Shown: positions 21,619 to 33,690, numbered from the stretch's first letter. The stretch: 64,000 nucleotides of DNA from Piliocolobus tephrosceles (GCF_002776525.5 NC_045444.1:26932658-26996657), one strand, 5' to 3'. The notes: a model not told the origin generated them from the sequence alone. Numbers and translations: made by a program.

Positions 21619-24600
21619 TCAGTTCCCACCTATGAGTGAGAACATGCAGTATTTGGTTTTCTGTTCTTGCGATAGTTTGCTGAGAATGATGGTTTCCAGC
21701 TACATCCCTGTCCCTACAAAGGACACAAACTCATCCTTTTTTATGGCTGCATAGTATTCCATGGTGTATATGTGCCACATTTTCTTAATCCAGTCTGTCA
21801 CTGATGGACATTTGGGTTGATTCCAAGTCTTTGCTATTGTGAATAGTGCCACAATAAACATACGTGTGCATGTGTCTTTATAGCAGCATGGTTTATAATC
21901 CTTTGGGGATATACCCAGTATGGGATGGCTGGGTCATATGGTACTTCTAGTTCTAGATCCTTGAGGAATCGCCATACTGTTTTCCATAATAGTTGAACTA
22001 GTTTACAATGCCACCAACAGTGTAAAAGTGTTCCTATTTCTCCACATCCTCTCCAGCACCTGTTGTTTCCTGACTTTTTAATGATTGCCATTCTAACTGG
22101 TGTGAGATGGTATCTCATTGTGGTTTTGATTTGCATTTCCCTGATGGCCAGTGATGATGAGCATTTTTTCATGTGTCTGTTGGCTGTATAAATGTCTTCT
22201 TTTGAGAAATGTCTGTTCATATTCTTTGCCCACTTTTGGATGGGGTTGTTTGTTTGTTTTTCTTATAAATTTGTTTGAGTTCTTTGTAGGTTCTGGATAT
22301 TAGCCCTTTGTCAGATGAGTAGCTTGCAAAAATTTTCTCCCATTCTGTAGATTGCCTGTTCATTCTGATGGTAGTTTCTTTTGCTGTGCAGAAGCTCTTT
22401 AGTTTAATCAGATCCTATTTGTCAATTTTGGCTTTTGTTGCCATTGCTTTTGGTGTTTTAGACATGAAGTCCTTGCCCATGCCTATGTCCTGAATGGTAT
22501 TCCCTAGGTTTTCTTCTAGGGTTTTTATGGTATTAGGTCCAACATTTAAGTCTCTAATCCATCTTGAATTAATTTTCGTATAAGGAGTAAGGAAAGGATC
22601 CAGTTTCAGCTTTCTACTTCTGGCTAGCCAATTTTCCCAGCACCATTTATTAAATAGGGAATCCTTTCCCCATTTCTTGTTTCTCTCAGGTTTGTCAAAG
22701 ATCAGATGGCTGTAGATGTGTGGTATTATTTTGAGGACTCTGTTCTATTCCATTGGTCTATATCTCTGTTTTGGTACCAGTAACATGCTGTTTTGGTTAC
22801 TGTAGCCTTGTAGTATAGTTTGAAGTCAGGTATCGTGATGCCTCCAGCTTTGTTCTTTTGACTAAGGATTGTCTTGGCAATGTGGGCTCTTTTTTGTTTC
22901 CATATGAACTTTAAAGCAGTTTTTTCCAATTCTGTGAAGAAACTCATTGGTAGCTTGATGGGGGTGTCATTGAATCTATAAATTACCTTGGGCAGTATGG
23001 CCATTTTCAGGATATTCATTCTCCCTATACATGAGCATGGTATGCTCTTTTTTGTGTCCTCTTTTATTTCCTTGAGCAGTGGTTTATAGATCTCCTTGAA
23101 GAGGTCCTTTACATCCCTTGTAAGTTGGATTCCTAGGTATTTTATTCTCTTTGAAGCAATTGTGAATGGAAGTTCATTCATGATTTGGGTTTCTGTTTGT
23201 CTGTTACTGCTGTATAAGAATGCTTGTGATTTTTGCACATTATTTTGTATCCTGAGACTTTGCTGAAGTTTCTTATCAGCTTAAGGAGATTTTGAGCTGA
23301 GACGATGGAGTTTTATAAATATATAATCATGTCATCTGCAAACAGGGACAATTTGACTTCTTCCTTTCCTAGCTGAATACCCTTGATTTCTTTCTCTTGC
23401 CTGATTGCCCTAGCCAGAACTTCCAATACTATGCTGAATAGGAGTGATGAGAGAGGGCATCCCTGTCTTGTGCCAGTTTTCAAAGGGAATTTTTCCAGTT
23501 TTTCCCATTCAGTATGATATTGGCTGTGGGTTTTTCATAAATAGCTCTTATTATTTTGAGTTATGTTCCATCAATACCGAATTTATTGAGTGTTTTTAGC
23601 ATGAAGGGCTGTTGAATTTTGTCAAAGGCCTTTTCTGCATCTATTGAGATAATCAAGTGGTTTTTGTCTTTGGTTCTGTTTATATGCTGGATTACATTTA
23701 TTGATTTGCGTATGTTGAACCATCCTTGCATCCCAGGGATGAAGCCCACTTGATCATGGTGGACAAGCTTTTTGATGTGCTGCTGCATCCGGTATGCCAG
23801 TATTTTATTGAGGATTTTTGCATCGATGTTCATCAGGGATATTGGTCTAAAATTCTCTTTTTTTGTTGTGTCTCTGCCAGGCTTTGGTATCAAGATGATG
23901 TTGGCCTCATAAAATGAGTTAGGGAGGATTCCCTCTTTTTCTATTAATTGAAATAGTTTCAGAAGGAATGGTACCAGCTCCTGCTTGTACCTCTGGTAGA
24001 ATTCAGCTGTGAATCCATCTGGTCCTGGACTTTTTTTGGTTGGTAGGCTATTAATTGTTGCCTCAATTTCAGAGCCTGCTATTGGTCTATTCAGGGATTC
24101 AGCTTCTTCCTGGTTTAGTCTTGGGAGAGTGTAAGTGTTCAGAAAATTATCCATTTCTTCTAGATTTTCTAGTTTATTTGCGTAGAGGTGTTTATAGTAT
24201 TCTCTGATGGTAGTTTGTATTTCTGTGGGGTCGGTGGTGATATCCCCTTTATCATTTTTTATTGCATCTATTTGATTCTTCTCTCTTATCTTTTTTATTA
24301 GTCTTGCTAGCGGTCTATCAATTTTGTTGATCTTTTCAAAAAACCAACTCCTGGAATCATTGATTTCTTTGGAGGGTTTTTTGTGTCTCTATCTCCTTCA
24401 GTTCTGCTCTGATCTTAGTTATTTCTTGCCTTCTGCTAGCTTTTGAATGTGTTTGCTCTTGCCTCTCTAGTTCTTTTAATTGTGATGTTAGGGTGTCAAT
24501 TTTAGATCTTTCCTGCTTTCTCTTGTGGGCATTTAGTGCTATAAATTTCCCTCTACACACTGCTTTAAATGTGTCCCAGAGATTCTGGTATGTTGTATCT

Positions 24601-25438
24601 TTGTTCTCATTGGTTTCAAAGAACATCTTTATTTCTGCTTTCATTTCGTTATGTACCCAGTAGTCATTCAGGAGCAAGGTGTTCAGTTTCCATGTAGTTG
24701 AACGGTTTTGATTGAGTTTCTTAGTCCTGAGTTCTAGTTTGATTGCACTGTGGTCTGAGAGACAGTTTGTTATAATTTCTGTTCTTTTACATTTGCTGCG
24801 GAGTGCTTTAATTCCAACTATGTGGTCACTTTTGGAATAAGTGTGATGTGGTGCTGAAAAGAATGTATATTCTGTTGATTTGGGGTGGAGAATTCTGTAG
24901 ATGTCTATTAGGTCTTCTTGCTGCAGAGATGAGTTCAATTCCTGGATATCCTTGTTAACTTCTGTCTCGTTTATCTGTCTAATGTTGACAGTGGGGTGTT
25001 AAAGTCTCCCGTCATTATTGTATGGGAGTCTAAGTCTCTTTGTAAGTCTCTAAGGACTTGCTTTATGAATCTGGGTGCTCCTGTATTGGGTGCATATATA
25101 TTTAGGATAGTTAGCCCTTCCTGTTGAATTGATCCCTTTACCATTATATAATGTCCTTCTTTGTCTCTTTTGATCTTTGATGGTTTAAAGTCTGTTTTAT
25201 CAGAAACTAGGATTGCAACCCCTGCTTTTTTTTGTTCTCCATTTGCTTGGTAGATCTTCCTCCATCCCTTTATTTTGAGCCTATATATGTCTCTGCATGT
25301 GAGATGGGTCTCCTGAATACAGCAAACAGATGGGTCCTGACTCTTTATCCAGTTTGCCAGTTTGTGTCTTTTAATTGGACCATTTAGTCCATTTACATTT
25401 AAGGTTAATATTGTTATGTATGAACTTGATCCTGCCAT
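21619..25438 (-). pseudogene. L1 ORF2 (endonuclease-reverse transcriptase), broken
   Basis: Degenerate ORF2 of about the usual length (~1,273 codons). The first 155 codons (25438-24971) are open and hold the APE-type endonuclease start, with CIQETHLT and its catalytic Glu, NIYAPN and GDFN. The frame then breaks and resumes at 24938-24357. The reverse-transcriptase part is open at 24154-23561 (SPGPDGFTAEFYQ, GFIPGMQGWFN, ISIDAEKAFDK) and ends at a nonsense TAA where the family has Tyr. The catalytic FADD codons survive at 23331-23342 and the thumb part at 23238-22726. The C-terminal Cys-rich motif (CWRGCGEIGTLLHCW) lies in 22220-21834 before another frameshift. Such a copy cannot encode a working ORF2p. 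Confidence 0.95.
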
Positions 25439-25501
25439 TATGATATTACCTGGTTATTTTGCTCGTTAGTTGATGCAGTTTCTTCCTAGCCTTGATGGTC
25501 T

Positions 25502-26557
25502 TTACATTTTGGCATGTTTTTGCAATGGCTGGTACCAGTTGTTCCTTTCCATGTTTAGTGCTTTCTTCAGGGTTTCTTGTAAGGCAGGCCTGGTGGTGAC
25601 AAAACCTCTAAGCATTTGCTTATCTGTAAAGGATTTTATTTCTCCTTCACTGATGAAACTTAGTTTGGCTGGATATGAAATTCTGGGTTTAAAATTGCTT
25701 TCTTTAAGAATGTTGAATATTGGCCCCCACTCTCTTCTGGCTTGTAGAGTTTCTGCCGAGAGATCTGCTGTTAGTCTGATGGGCTTCCCTTTGTGGGTAA
25801 CCTGACCTTTCTCTCTGGCTGCCCTTAAGATTTTTTCCTTCATTTCAAGATTTTTTCCTTCATTTCCTTCATTTTTCCTTCATTCAACTTTGGTGAATCT
25901 GGCAATTATGTGTCTTGGAGTTGCTCTTCTCAAGGAGTATCTTTGTGGCATTCTCTGTATTTCCTGAATTTGAATGTTGGCCTGCCCTACTAGGTTGGGG
26001 AAGTTCTCCTGGATGATATCCTGAAGAGTGTTTTCCAACTTGGTTCCATTTTCCCCCTCATTTTTAGGCACTCCAATGAGACGTAGATTTGGTCTTTTTA
26101 CATAATCCCATACTTCTTGCAGGCTTTGTTCATTTCTTTTTCTTCTTTTTTCTTTAGATTTCTCTTCTCGCTTCATTTCATTCATTTGATCCTCAATCAC
26201 TGATACTCTTTCTTCCAGTTGATCGAGTCGGTTACAGAAGCTTGTGCATTTGTCACGTATTTCTCGTGTCATGATTTTCATCTCTGTCAGATTGTTTCTG
26301 GCCTTCTCTGCATTAATTATTCTAGTTATCAATTCTTCCACTCTTTTTTCAAGATTTTTAGTTTCTTTGCACTGGGTACGTAATTCCTCCTTTAGCTCTG
26401 AGAAGTTTGATGGACTGAAGCCTTCTTCTCTCATTTCGTCAAAGTCATTCTCCATCCAGATTTGATCCGTTGCTGGCGATGAGCTGCGTTCCTTTGCAGA
26501 GGGAGATGCACTCTTATTTTTTGAATTTCCAGCTTTTCTGCCCTGCTTTTCCCCCAT
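25502..26557 (-). pseudogene. L1 ORF1 (RNA-binding chaperone), split
   Basis: ORF1 begins MGEKQGRKAGNSKNKSASPS at 26557. It keeps the N-terminal basic region, a coiled coil with Leu/Ile heptads (about residues 55-150), and the RRM/C-terminal phrases WDYVKRPNLRLIGVP and RRATPRHIIARFTKVE. After 225 codons it stops, at 25880. The remaining C-terminal 113 codons are open at 25843-25502 and end RNNWYQPLQKHAKM. 225 + 113 equals the usual 338 residues. The break is a local repeat expansion of ATGAAGGAAAAA-like units at about 25840-25882 that adds bases and a stop. The coiled coil differs clearly from the ape L1PA one I know. Confidence 0.95.
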
Positions 26558-27599
26558 CTTTGTGATTTTATCTGCCTCTAGTCTTTGATGATGGTGACGT
26601 ACTGATGGGGTTTTGTTGTGAGTGTCCTTCCTGTTTGTTAGTTTTCCTTCTAACAGTCAGGACCCTCAGCTGTAGGTCTGTTGGAGATAGCTTGAGGTCC
26701 ACTCCACACCCTGTTTGCCTGGGTATCAGCAGCAGAGGCTGCAGAAGATAGAATATTGCTGAACAGTGAGTGTACCTGTCTGATTCTTACTTTGGAAGCT
26801 TCCTCTCAGGGGTGTACTCCACCGTGTGAGGTGTGGGGTGTCGGTCTGCCTCTAGTGGGGGATGTCTCCCAATTAGGCTACTCAGGGGTCAGGGACCCAC
26901 TTGAGCAGGCAGTCTGTCCGTTCTCAGATCTCAACCGTGTTGGGAGATCCACTGCTCTCTTCAAAGCTCTCAGAGTCATTTGTGTCTGTAGAGGTTTCTG
27001 CTTTGTTGTTGTTGTTGTTGATTAGCTGTGCCCTGTCCCCAGAGGTGGAGTCTACAGAGACAGGCAGGGTTCCTTGAGCTGCTGTGAGCTCCACCCAGTT
27101 CGAGCTTCCCAGCGGCTTTGTTTACCTACTTAAGCCTCAGCAATGGCAGGCTCTGCTCCCCCAGCCTTGCTGCTGCCTTGCAGTTAGATCGCAGACTGCT
27201 GTGCTAGCAATGAGGAAGGCTCTGTGGGTGGGCGTGGGACCCTCCAGGCCAGGTGTGGGATATAATCTCCTGGTGTGCCCGTTTGCTAAGACCCTTGGTA
27301 CAGTGCAGTATTGGGGTAGGAGTTACCCGATTTTCCAGGTGTTGTGTGTCTCAGTTCCCCTGGCTAGGAAAAGGGATTCCCTTCCCCCTTGAGCTTCCCA
27401 GGTGAGGCGATGCCTCCCCCTGCTTCAGCTCTCTCTGGTCGGGCTGCAGCAGCTGACTAGCACCGATTGTCCAGCACTCCCTAATGAGATGAACCCAGTA
27501 CCTCAGTTGAAAATGCAGAAATCACCTGTCTTCTGTGTCACTTGCACTGGGAGCTGGAGACTGGAGCTGTTCCTATTCGGCCATCTTGCTCTGCCAATC
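26558..27599 (-). promoter_or_regulatory. L1 5'UTR with internal promoter region
   Basis: About 1.04 kb upstream of ORF1, G+C-richer than its surroundings, with the L1 start sequence at its outer end (27560-27599). In L1 this region carries an internal RNA polymerase II promoter and an antisense promoter. A (GTT)n run lies at about 27005-27020. Whether it is still active cannot be read from sequence. Confidence 0.75.
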
Positions 27600-27639
27600 C
27601 TTCCTGTCTCTTAAATAGTGATGTTCCCCAGAATTATAA

Positions 27640-27885
27640 GCTTACTGCACCTCCTAGGCCACAAGTTGTCTTGCTCTCCTTTTATGACTTTTACTCTTGT
27701 CCTGTATGTATAATGGATATCTCAAACTCCATACATTCAAAACTGAATTCATTATTTCCCCACAAAATCTGTTCCTCTTTCTGTATTATGAGGTCACTGC
27801 TTTTTGCTTAATCACCTAAGTCAAAATCATTGTAAATCCCTTTTTCCTTACTGTCTAACTTTCATGAATCTAATAAGCATATTTG
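27640..27885 (+). mobile_element. L2 fragment
   Basis: L2 order: ATCTCAAACTCCATACATTC, CAAAACTGAATTCATTATTT, then TGTTCCTCTTTCTGTATTA. Confidence 0.6.
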
Positions 27886-27939
27886 TCAATTTTGCTTAAA
27901 ATTTTTAACTGTTACAGTTTAATTTTTTCTCATTTTTGT

Positions 27940-29004
27940 GTTTTAAATTATATTGAAAATTATGTTTTTGCTATATAGTTCTATTAATTTTAGTACATGT
28001 ATAGATTGATGTAACCATCACTATAACCAGGATGGAGAATGATTACATCACTCCAAAAATTCCTTTGAGCTACATCTTTCTATTCATAATTTCTCCCTAT
28101 TCCTAATCACATCAACCACCGATTTGATTTCTTCTTCACTTTAATTCTTTGAAAATGTCATACAAAAAGAAAGTATGCAGTATAAAACATTTGAGACTGA
28201 CCTTTATGATGCAGCATGCCTTCAGGAGCACCATGTAATATCTATCAACAGTTCATTACTTTTAATTATTGAGTCAAATTCTATTACATGGATGTGCTTC
28301 TATTAATTTATCCATTGAAAGGCATTTGGTTTATGTCCAGTTTATGTTAGTTATGAGTACAGTTACTGTAAACATTCATGTACAGGCTTCTGGGTAAACA
28401 AAAGTTTTATTTTTCTAGGGTAAATGTCCAGGTCTGAAATTGCTAGGACACATGATAACTGTGCATTTAAATGTCTAAAAAAACACTGCCAAACTGTTTT
28501 CCAGAGTGGCTGAACCATTTTCCATTCCTACCAACAAAAGATGAGTTTCAGTTGCTCTGCATCTTTGCCTCCATTTGATGTTATCAGATTGTTTTTCTTA
28601 GTTTAGCAAGCCTGATTGGTTTATAGTGGTATGTCATCCTGTTTTTATTTGTATTTCCATAATAGTTGACAATGTTGAATATCTTTTCATGTGCTATTTA
28701 GCATTCTAATGTTGTCTTTGATTATGTTTCTGTGCAAGTCATATGGTAGCATCCTCTTTTAATAACATTTTAGTGATTTATTATCTTACTGTTGAATTCT
28801 GAGATTTCTTTATATATTCTGAAAGTAAGTCCTTTGTCAGATGTGGGATTTGCAAATATTTTGTCCCAGTCTGTAGCTGATTATTTTTTATACTATTAAC
28901 ACTCTAAAGAGTGTCTTGCAAAACAATCATTTGAAATTTTTTCTTTAATAGATCGGCTATTTATGTCATGCCTCTGAATATTTTGCCCAGGTTATAATTA
29001 TTTC
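27940..29004 (-). mobile_element. ancient L1M 3' region (ORF2 end and 3'UTR)
   Basis: Reversed L1M text in order: TAGTACATGTATAGATTGAT, AATTCCTTTGAGCTACATC, GGCATTTGGTTTATGTCCAG, GCCAAACTGTTTTCCAGAGT, CTTTTCATGTGCTATTTAGC and GTCCTTTGTCAGATGTGGGA. Highly diverged. Its right end (28664-29004) is the left arm of the inverted repeat. Confidence 0.75.
28664..29004. repeat. inverted repeat, left arm
   Basis: Reverse complement of 29501-29843. Compared by eye in 60-base blocks, the differences are two substitutions and one 2-bp GT indel. Confidence 0.97.
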
Positions 29005-29500
29005 GATATCAACCAGTTCTGACTGGTCACTGGGTAGTACACACGCAGAACAGGTCTGAACAGCATTTCAAAGGCTTCAAAATGACATTATGACCACAGT
29101 CAACAGGAGGCAAATTGGAACGTGTGGCCTGAACCAGGTTGATTACCTGCTAGCATTAAAATATCAGCATCCTCCATAGAACTTAAAATAAGATCCAGCA
29201 CTTCATAACATCGTACTGAAAATATACCAGGCCCAATTCAAGATGATTTGGCATACAAAGAACCAAGAATATCTCAATTCTTTTGACGCACACGTCACAT
29301 GTTGTCATTATTTGTCAAAGATTTTAGGTGGCTTTTAAAATATATTTAGCAATAAATTATAAACATTTTTGAAGTGAATAGAAAGCTAGAAACTCTTACC
29401 ACAGAAATAGAAGATAAAAAGAAATAAATGGAAATTTTAAAACAATAATGCAGAAACCAAATTAACAACTTATTGCTTGGGCAGAATGAAGTTGACAGAG
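29005..29500 (+). mobile_element. inverted-repeat spacer with L1M ORF1-region remnant
   Basis: From about 29210 the text resembles plus-strand L1M ORF1 (TGGCATACAAAGAACCAAGA, TTTGTCAAAGATTTTAGGTG, CAGAAATAGAAGATAAAAAG, GCAGAATGAAGTTGACAGAG). 29005-29200 is not assigned. Confidence 0.5.
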
Positions 29501-29843
29501 GAAATAATTATGACCTGGGCAAAATATTCAGAGGCATGACATAAATAGCCGATCTATTAAAGAAAAAATTTCAAATGATTGTTTTGCAAGACACTGTTTA
29601 GAGTGTTAATAGTATACAAAAAATAATCAGCTACAGACTGGGACAAAATATTTGCAAATCCCACATCTGACAAAGGACTTACTTTCAGAATATATAAAGA
29701 AATCTCAGAATTCAACAGTAAGATAATAAATCACTAAAATGTTATTAAAAGAGGATGCTACCATATGACTTGCACAGAAACATAATCAAAGACAACATTA
29801 GAATGCTAAATAGCACATGAAAAGATATTCAACATTGTCAACT
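29501..29843. repeat. inverted repeat, right arm
   Basis: Plus-strand copy of L1M sequence that matches 28664-29004 in reverse. It is two bases longer because of a GT pair. Confidence 0.97.
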
Positions 29844-30179
29844 CATTAGCTCCATTCTCAAAATATAACCCAACCTCTTGGAACCTAAGGTCCCTCAGAG
29901 TTTTGGTTTCTGTGGGATCCCATTACCGCTGAAGCCACTGCCACCATAAGCTCAACTGGGGGCTAAGACACAGATAACAGAGAAAAGAGGAAGCAGAAGA
30001 AAGCAGATTTCTGCCCTGTGAGACTCAGGAGTACCCTTTCCCACTTCTCTACCAAGAACTAGGGCCTTCTTCTAGAGCTCTTTCTGACTGCATCATATGG
30101 CTCCGTGCCGCATTGAGGTCAGGTCAGGGGTTGCTGGAAGGAAAAAGTGGTCAACTACAAACTGATTCATTAGCACTTT
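29844..30179. other. unassigned, somewhat G+C-richer stretch
   Basis: May be a piece of an old LTR (GGAACCTAAGGTCCCTCAGA) but I cannot name it. No gene. Confidence 0.35.
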
Positions 30180-30985
30180 GAATTACGGTCTTCTACTTCA
30201 ATATAACTGCTCCTACTTATGTATCAGAGTCCTAATGAGCTGTTCTATTCTTTCTGTCCAGATTTTATACCTGCATTCAGAAAGAATAAGTGAAGCAAGT
30301 ATCCGTATTCTATCCAACCCAGAGTCAGAACTAGTCGCTTTAGTTTTTATCTTCCTCATTTCCTATCTAGACTGTTTCCAAAGCCTTCTCAATGATCTGT
30401 GGGCTCAGTTTTGCCCTCTTCAAATCGATGTTGTAATTTGCTGCTACAGGGATCTATATAAAATGAAAATCTTACTCTGTCACATCTCCATTTAAAGCAC
30501 CCAAAGTTCCTCCTTGCTCTAGCAGGTAACATTACAGCTTATTTTCATGGTGTAAAAGACCTTTCATGACTCTTCTTGCTCTTGTGGCTATATCCAGTTT
30601 CTTTTCTCATGCCTTCTCCCTAATGTTGACCAGCCTGCCATTCATAGGATATGACAGACCTTCATGACTCTTGATGCTTGCTTGCTTTTTCTCTCAGTGA
30701 GAATGTATTTCTCCTCCCTACTTCACTTGGCTAACTTCCTTTTATTCTTCAGAACCAACAGGAATCAGTCTGCTTTCCAGAAAATATTCCCTGAACTCCA
30801 GATTCAGACTTAACATGCTTCCTCTGGTCTTTTTATACGATTTTTTTTCCAAAAAATATATTGTTTTACTCTACATTTTATGTCTATAATTTTTTTGCCC
30901 TAATTAGACTACAAGTGATTCAAGGGCAGGGATCATGCTTCTTTATGTTTGTCATCTCACTACTGCTTGGAGTAATGCTAAAAAA
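30180..30985 (+). mobile_element. L2 element, long fragment
   Basis: L2 order: CAAAGCCTTCTCAATGATCT, CACATCTCCATTTAAAGCAC, AAGACCTTTCATGACTCTTC, CTTGGCTAACTTCCTTTTAT, TTCAGAACCAACAGGAATCA and AAGGGCAGGGATCATGCTTC. The 105-codon open frame inside is not a gene. Confidence 0.75.
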
Positions 30986-31007
30986 AAAAATAAATAAATA
31001 AATAAAA
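30982..31007. repeat. A-rich (AAAT)n repeat
   Basis: A-run followed by AAAT units. Confidence 0.85.
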
Positions 31008-31137
31008 AGCTTTCAAAACCACTGACTTTAATTGAACATATAATGAACTTTCTAAAGTCAATACTCTGGGCCTATGATGGAATAGAGATTAAATCGAGAC
31101 TATTTTAGGTTTTTCTTTTATTATATATTGGTTTTAA

Positions 31138-31290
31138 AACTTGGCTTTACCATATGCTAGATGTATGCCAGTCAACAAGTTAAACATCCCTCATTACCTC
31201 AGTTTTCCCATCTGAAAAAGAGAGACGATAATAGTACTTCTCTCAAAAAGCTGCAGAGCCTTGCAGAAATAATCATAAGCAGAGAGCAAC
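31138..31290 (+). mobile_element. MIR element
   Basis: CAGTTTTCCCATCTGAAAAA and GATAATAGTACTTCTCTC match the MIR core. Confidence 0.7.
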
Positions 31291-31474
31291 AGGAATGGTT
31301 AGTGGTAACAGTCAGCACTCCTTGTAGTGCTCTAACCACTGGCAAAACCAGTCTCAGTTTGAATGTGGCGTCATTTCAACATAAAGTTAATCATGTTAAA
31401 AGATTTTCTTTCAAATCATTTGGCCCTGAGAAGAGTCATAGTTTGTCTATTTTTCTCTTTAATTTATTTTCTTT

Positions 31475-31745
31475 CTTTTTTCCTTTTTTTTTTTTTTTTG
31501 TTAACAGACTTAGAGGGCACCAGTACAGACAGTGCAGATCTGTTACATGGACATATTGTGTGGTGGTGAAGGCTGGGTGTTTAGTGCACTCATCACCTGA
31601 ACAGTGAACATTGTGCCCAACAGTTAAGTTTTCAGCCTTCATCCCCCTCCAAACCTCCCTACCACTGGAGTCTCTAGGTGTCTCTCATTCTCCTCTACAT
31701 GTCCATGTGTACCCATTGTTTAGCTCCCACTTAGAAGTGAGAGAA
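31475..31745 (-). mobile_element. 5'-truncated L1 (L1PB/L1MA-type 3' end)
   Basis: T-run at 31482-31499 is the reversed A-tail. The 3' end follows (ATCTGTTACATGGACATATT, TGTCCATGTGTACCCATTGT, TAGCTCCCACTTAGAAGTGA). Confidence 0.8.
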
Positions 31746-33690
31746 ACATAGTTTAATGGCAAAAAATTACTACAATATAAGCTTCTCACACCTCTAGCCA
31801 TCTTCTTTAATCACCCATATCATTTATAGTTTTGTGAGTAACTAACTTCTGTGCTTTTTATATAGGTTTGACAGAAGAAAAATCCCCTTCAACTTTTGAA
31901 TAGTTTGGAATATGCCTGTTAAAGTGGAAAGAACAATCAAGTCTATTTCTTCTGATTACTTGCAATTTGGTAGCCAATTTTATTACAAGCCTCATGTGAG
32001 AAGCACCAGGCAGCCCTGTTTGCTGACTATATCAATTCTTTTTTGAATTGTTCAACACATTTCAAAGTCTCAGCATACAATTTCCTTGCTTTTCTTCACA
32101 TAAGAGTGAGAAAAAGGTACATAAATCTTTAGAAAATGAGGCCTCTGAAGCAGCAAGAATAATACTATTGTCAATATACTAAAAGCTGTTTTAACTCTTC
32201 TATATAATTCTTATAAAAGCAAAAATGCCTTTAATAAATGCAGTGACCCTGATATAAATAAAAGATTACTATATACATACCATTACAAATGTTCTAAAAG
32301 GTTTTATGCAGTACTTCACTAATTTAAGTGATCTCTGTAATGAGGGACTCCAAGCTATTTCATTATCATAATTTTATTGCTGACCCACCAAAGAAAAGGT
32401 AATATAATCTTCAAATTATCCTAGCTCTCTAGTATTCATCAAGGAAGGGAATTTAAACAGTCAATACCCCTTGAAAAGTAGTCATCTTTCAGTAATACTT
32501 GTTTTAAGTTGCCGTGACTCAAATAGTTTTGCCTCTGGTCTAGATGTCATTTCAAACAGGAAAAAATAAAAATAAAAAACAACAAAAAACAGTCAGGAAC
32601 TTTAAAAAATTACTGAAGAAACATTTCAAACTCAAGAGAAGAGTTTGGCCGCAGATATGCAAATAAGTATGTATTATTGCTGAGTTTTGATCTGCACAGA
32701 CAAAATCAAACCCAGGTGCTCAAAATAATCCAGTGATGAAAATGATCTAGATTTTCAGTTCTAACATGATAAATTATAGCAAATATAAGATAAAAGTAGC
32801 ATTTATAGGTGATATATAATAATATATAATACACATATTAATCCATAGCTGTCACTATGAGTTAGGTATGATTGGTATCTCCCTTGTACATTTTAGGAAA
32901 CAAGCACAGGCTAATCTGCAGATGAAGTAGTGTTTAGCATATACCGAGATAGAAATGAGCAGCTTTCAACAATGCCTAATTTGAGCCATTCTGAGCATCT
33001 CAATATTGAATTTCATAACCATGGACGAGATTCTCACTTCAGTTATCTCTAATAACTCCTACAGGGATTTTTTTTTATCTTGAACTGTATAAATACAAAG
33101 TTAAGAAAATTTTACACGTACACACATTTTTCAGATCAGTTTCCAGTTCCTCCTCATTAAAGAAATAGAGATCAGCCTAGATCTAAACGTCTTCTCTCCC
33201 TCTTTCCCTCCCTCTCTCTATGCTGTATGACTCACTGTTTTTATGTCTTACAATGCTTTGCTTTCTTTTCAATTTAATACACTTCTCTTCATGTTTCAGT
33301 TACACAGTGGAAACTGGCCAGGTGTTAAATCATATAATTCTCTTTTCCTAGGTACATAGCAGCACTACATTTTTTAGCTTTTCTTGTATTTAAGTAGGGA
33401 ACACATAACTCATCCCCAACGAATGCAGATGGAAATGATGTGCGCTTTATCCAGGCCTTGCCACAAAACCATTCATGGCATTATCCATGAATCTTTCCTC
33501 TTCTACTGCCATTTTTAAAAGATGTCAGCATCATAAGATGGAAAGATCTTGGACCCTGAGTCATTATTTAAAGGAGGAACTGCCTGAACTGCATAGATAT
33601 AAACTTTGTGTAAAACTAATAATATTTGGAAGGGTGTTTACGATAGCAGTCAGCATTATTATCCTGCATAATCAAAATGTTAAGGTCATT
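31746..33690. other. non-repetitive stretch with one MIR remnant
   Basis: A MIR-like piece in reverse lies near 32785-32935 (TATGAGTTAGGTATGATTGG). A CT-rich tract occurs near 33190-33220. No gene seen. Confidence 0.4.

Larger units (their letters stand above)
21380..27599 (-). mobile_element. full-length L1PA-lineage LINE-1, inactive
   Basis: A complete L1 in reverse. The (TAA)n-type tail is at the left (21380-21405). The 3'UTR runs to 21618 and contains the polypurine tract (here C-rich at 21545-21563). ORF2 spans 21619-25438, then a 63-bp inter-ORF spacer, ORF1 at 25502-26557, and a 5'UTR to 27599 ending at the conserved L1 start (GGCCATCTTGC in reverse). An exact 11-bp target-site duplication, CTTCCTGTCTC, flanks it at 21369-21379 and 27600-27610. 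Length and order match an intact insertion, but both ORFs carry stops and frameshifts. It inserted beside an older L2 (27640 on). Confidence 0.95.

Noticed and set aside
30178..30495. 105-codon plus-strand open frame
   Set aside because: It lies in a decayed L2 element in no L2 coding frame I can recognise.
31161..31607. 148-codon plus-strand open frame
   Set aside because: It runs from a MIR through unique DNA into the reversed end of an L1. The mixed composition and T-run-encoded Phe stretch mark it as chance.
32657..32664. Octamer-like ATGCAAAT
   Set aside because: A single 8-base word is expected by chance in 64 kb. No promoter or enhancer context visible.
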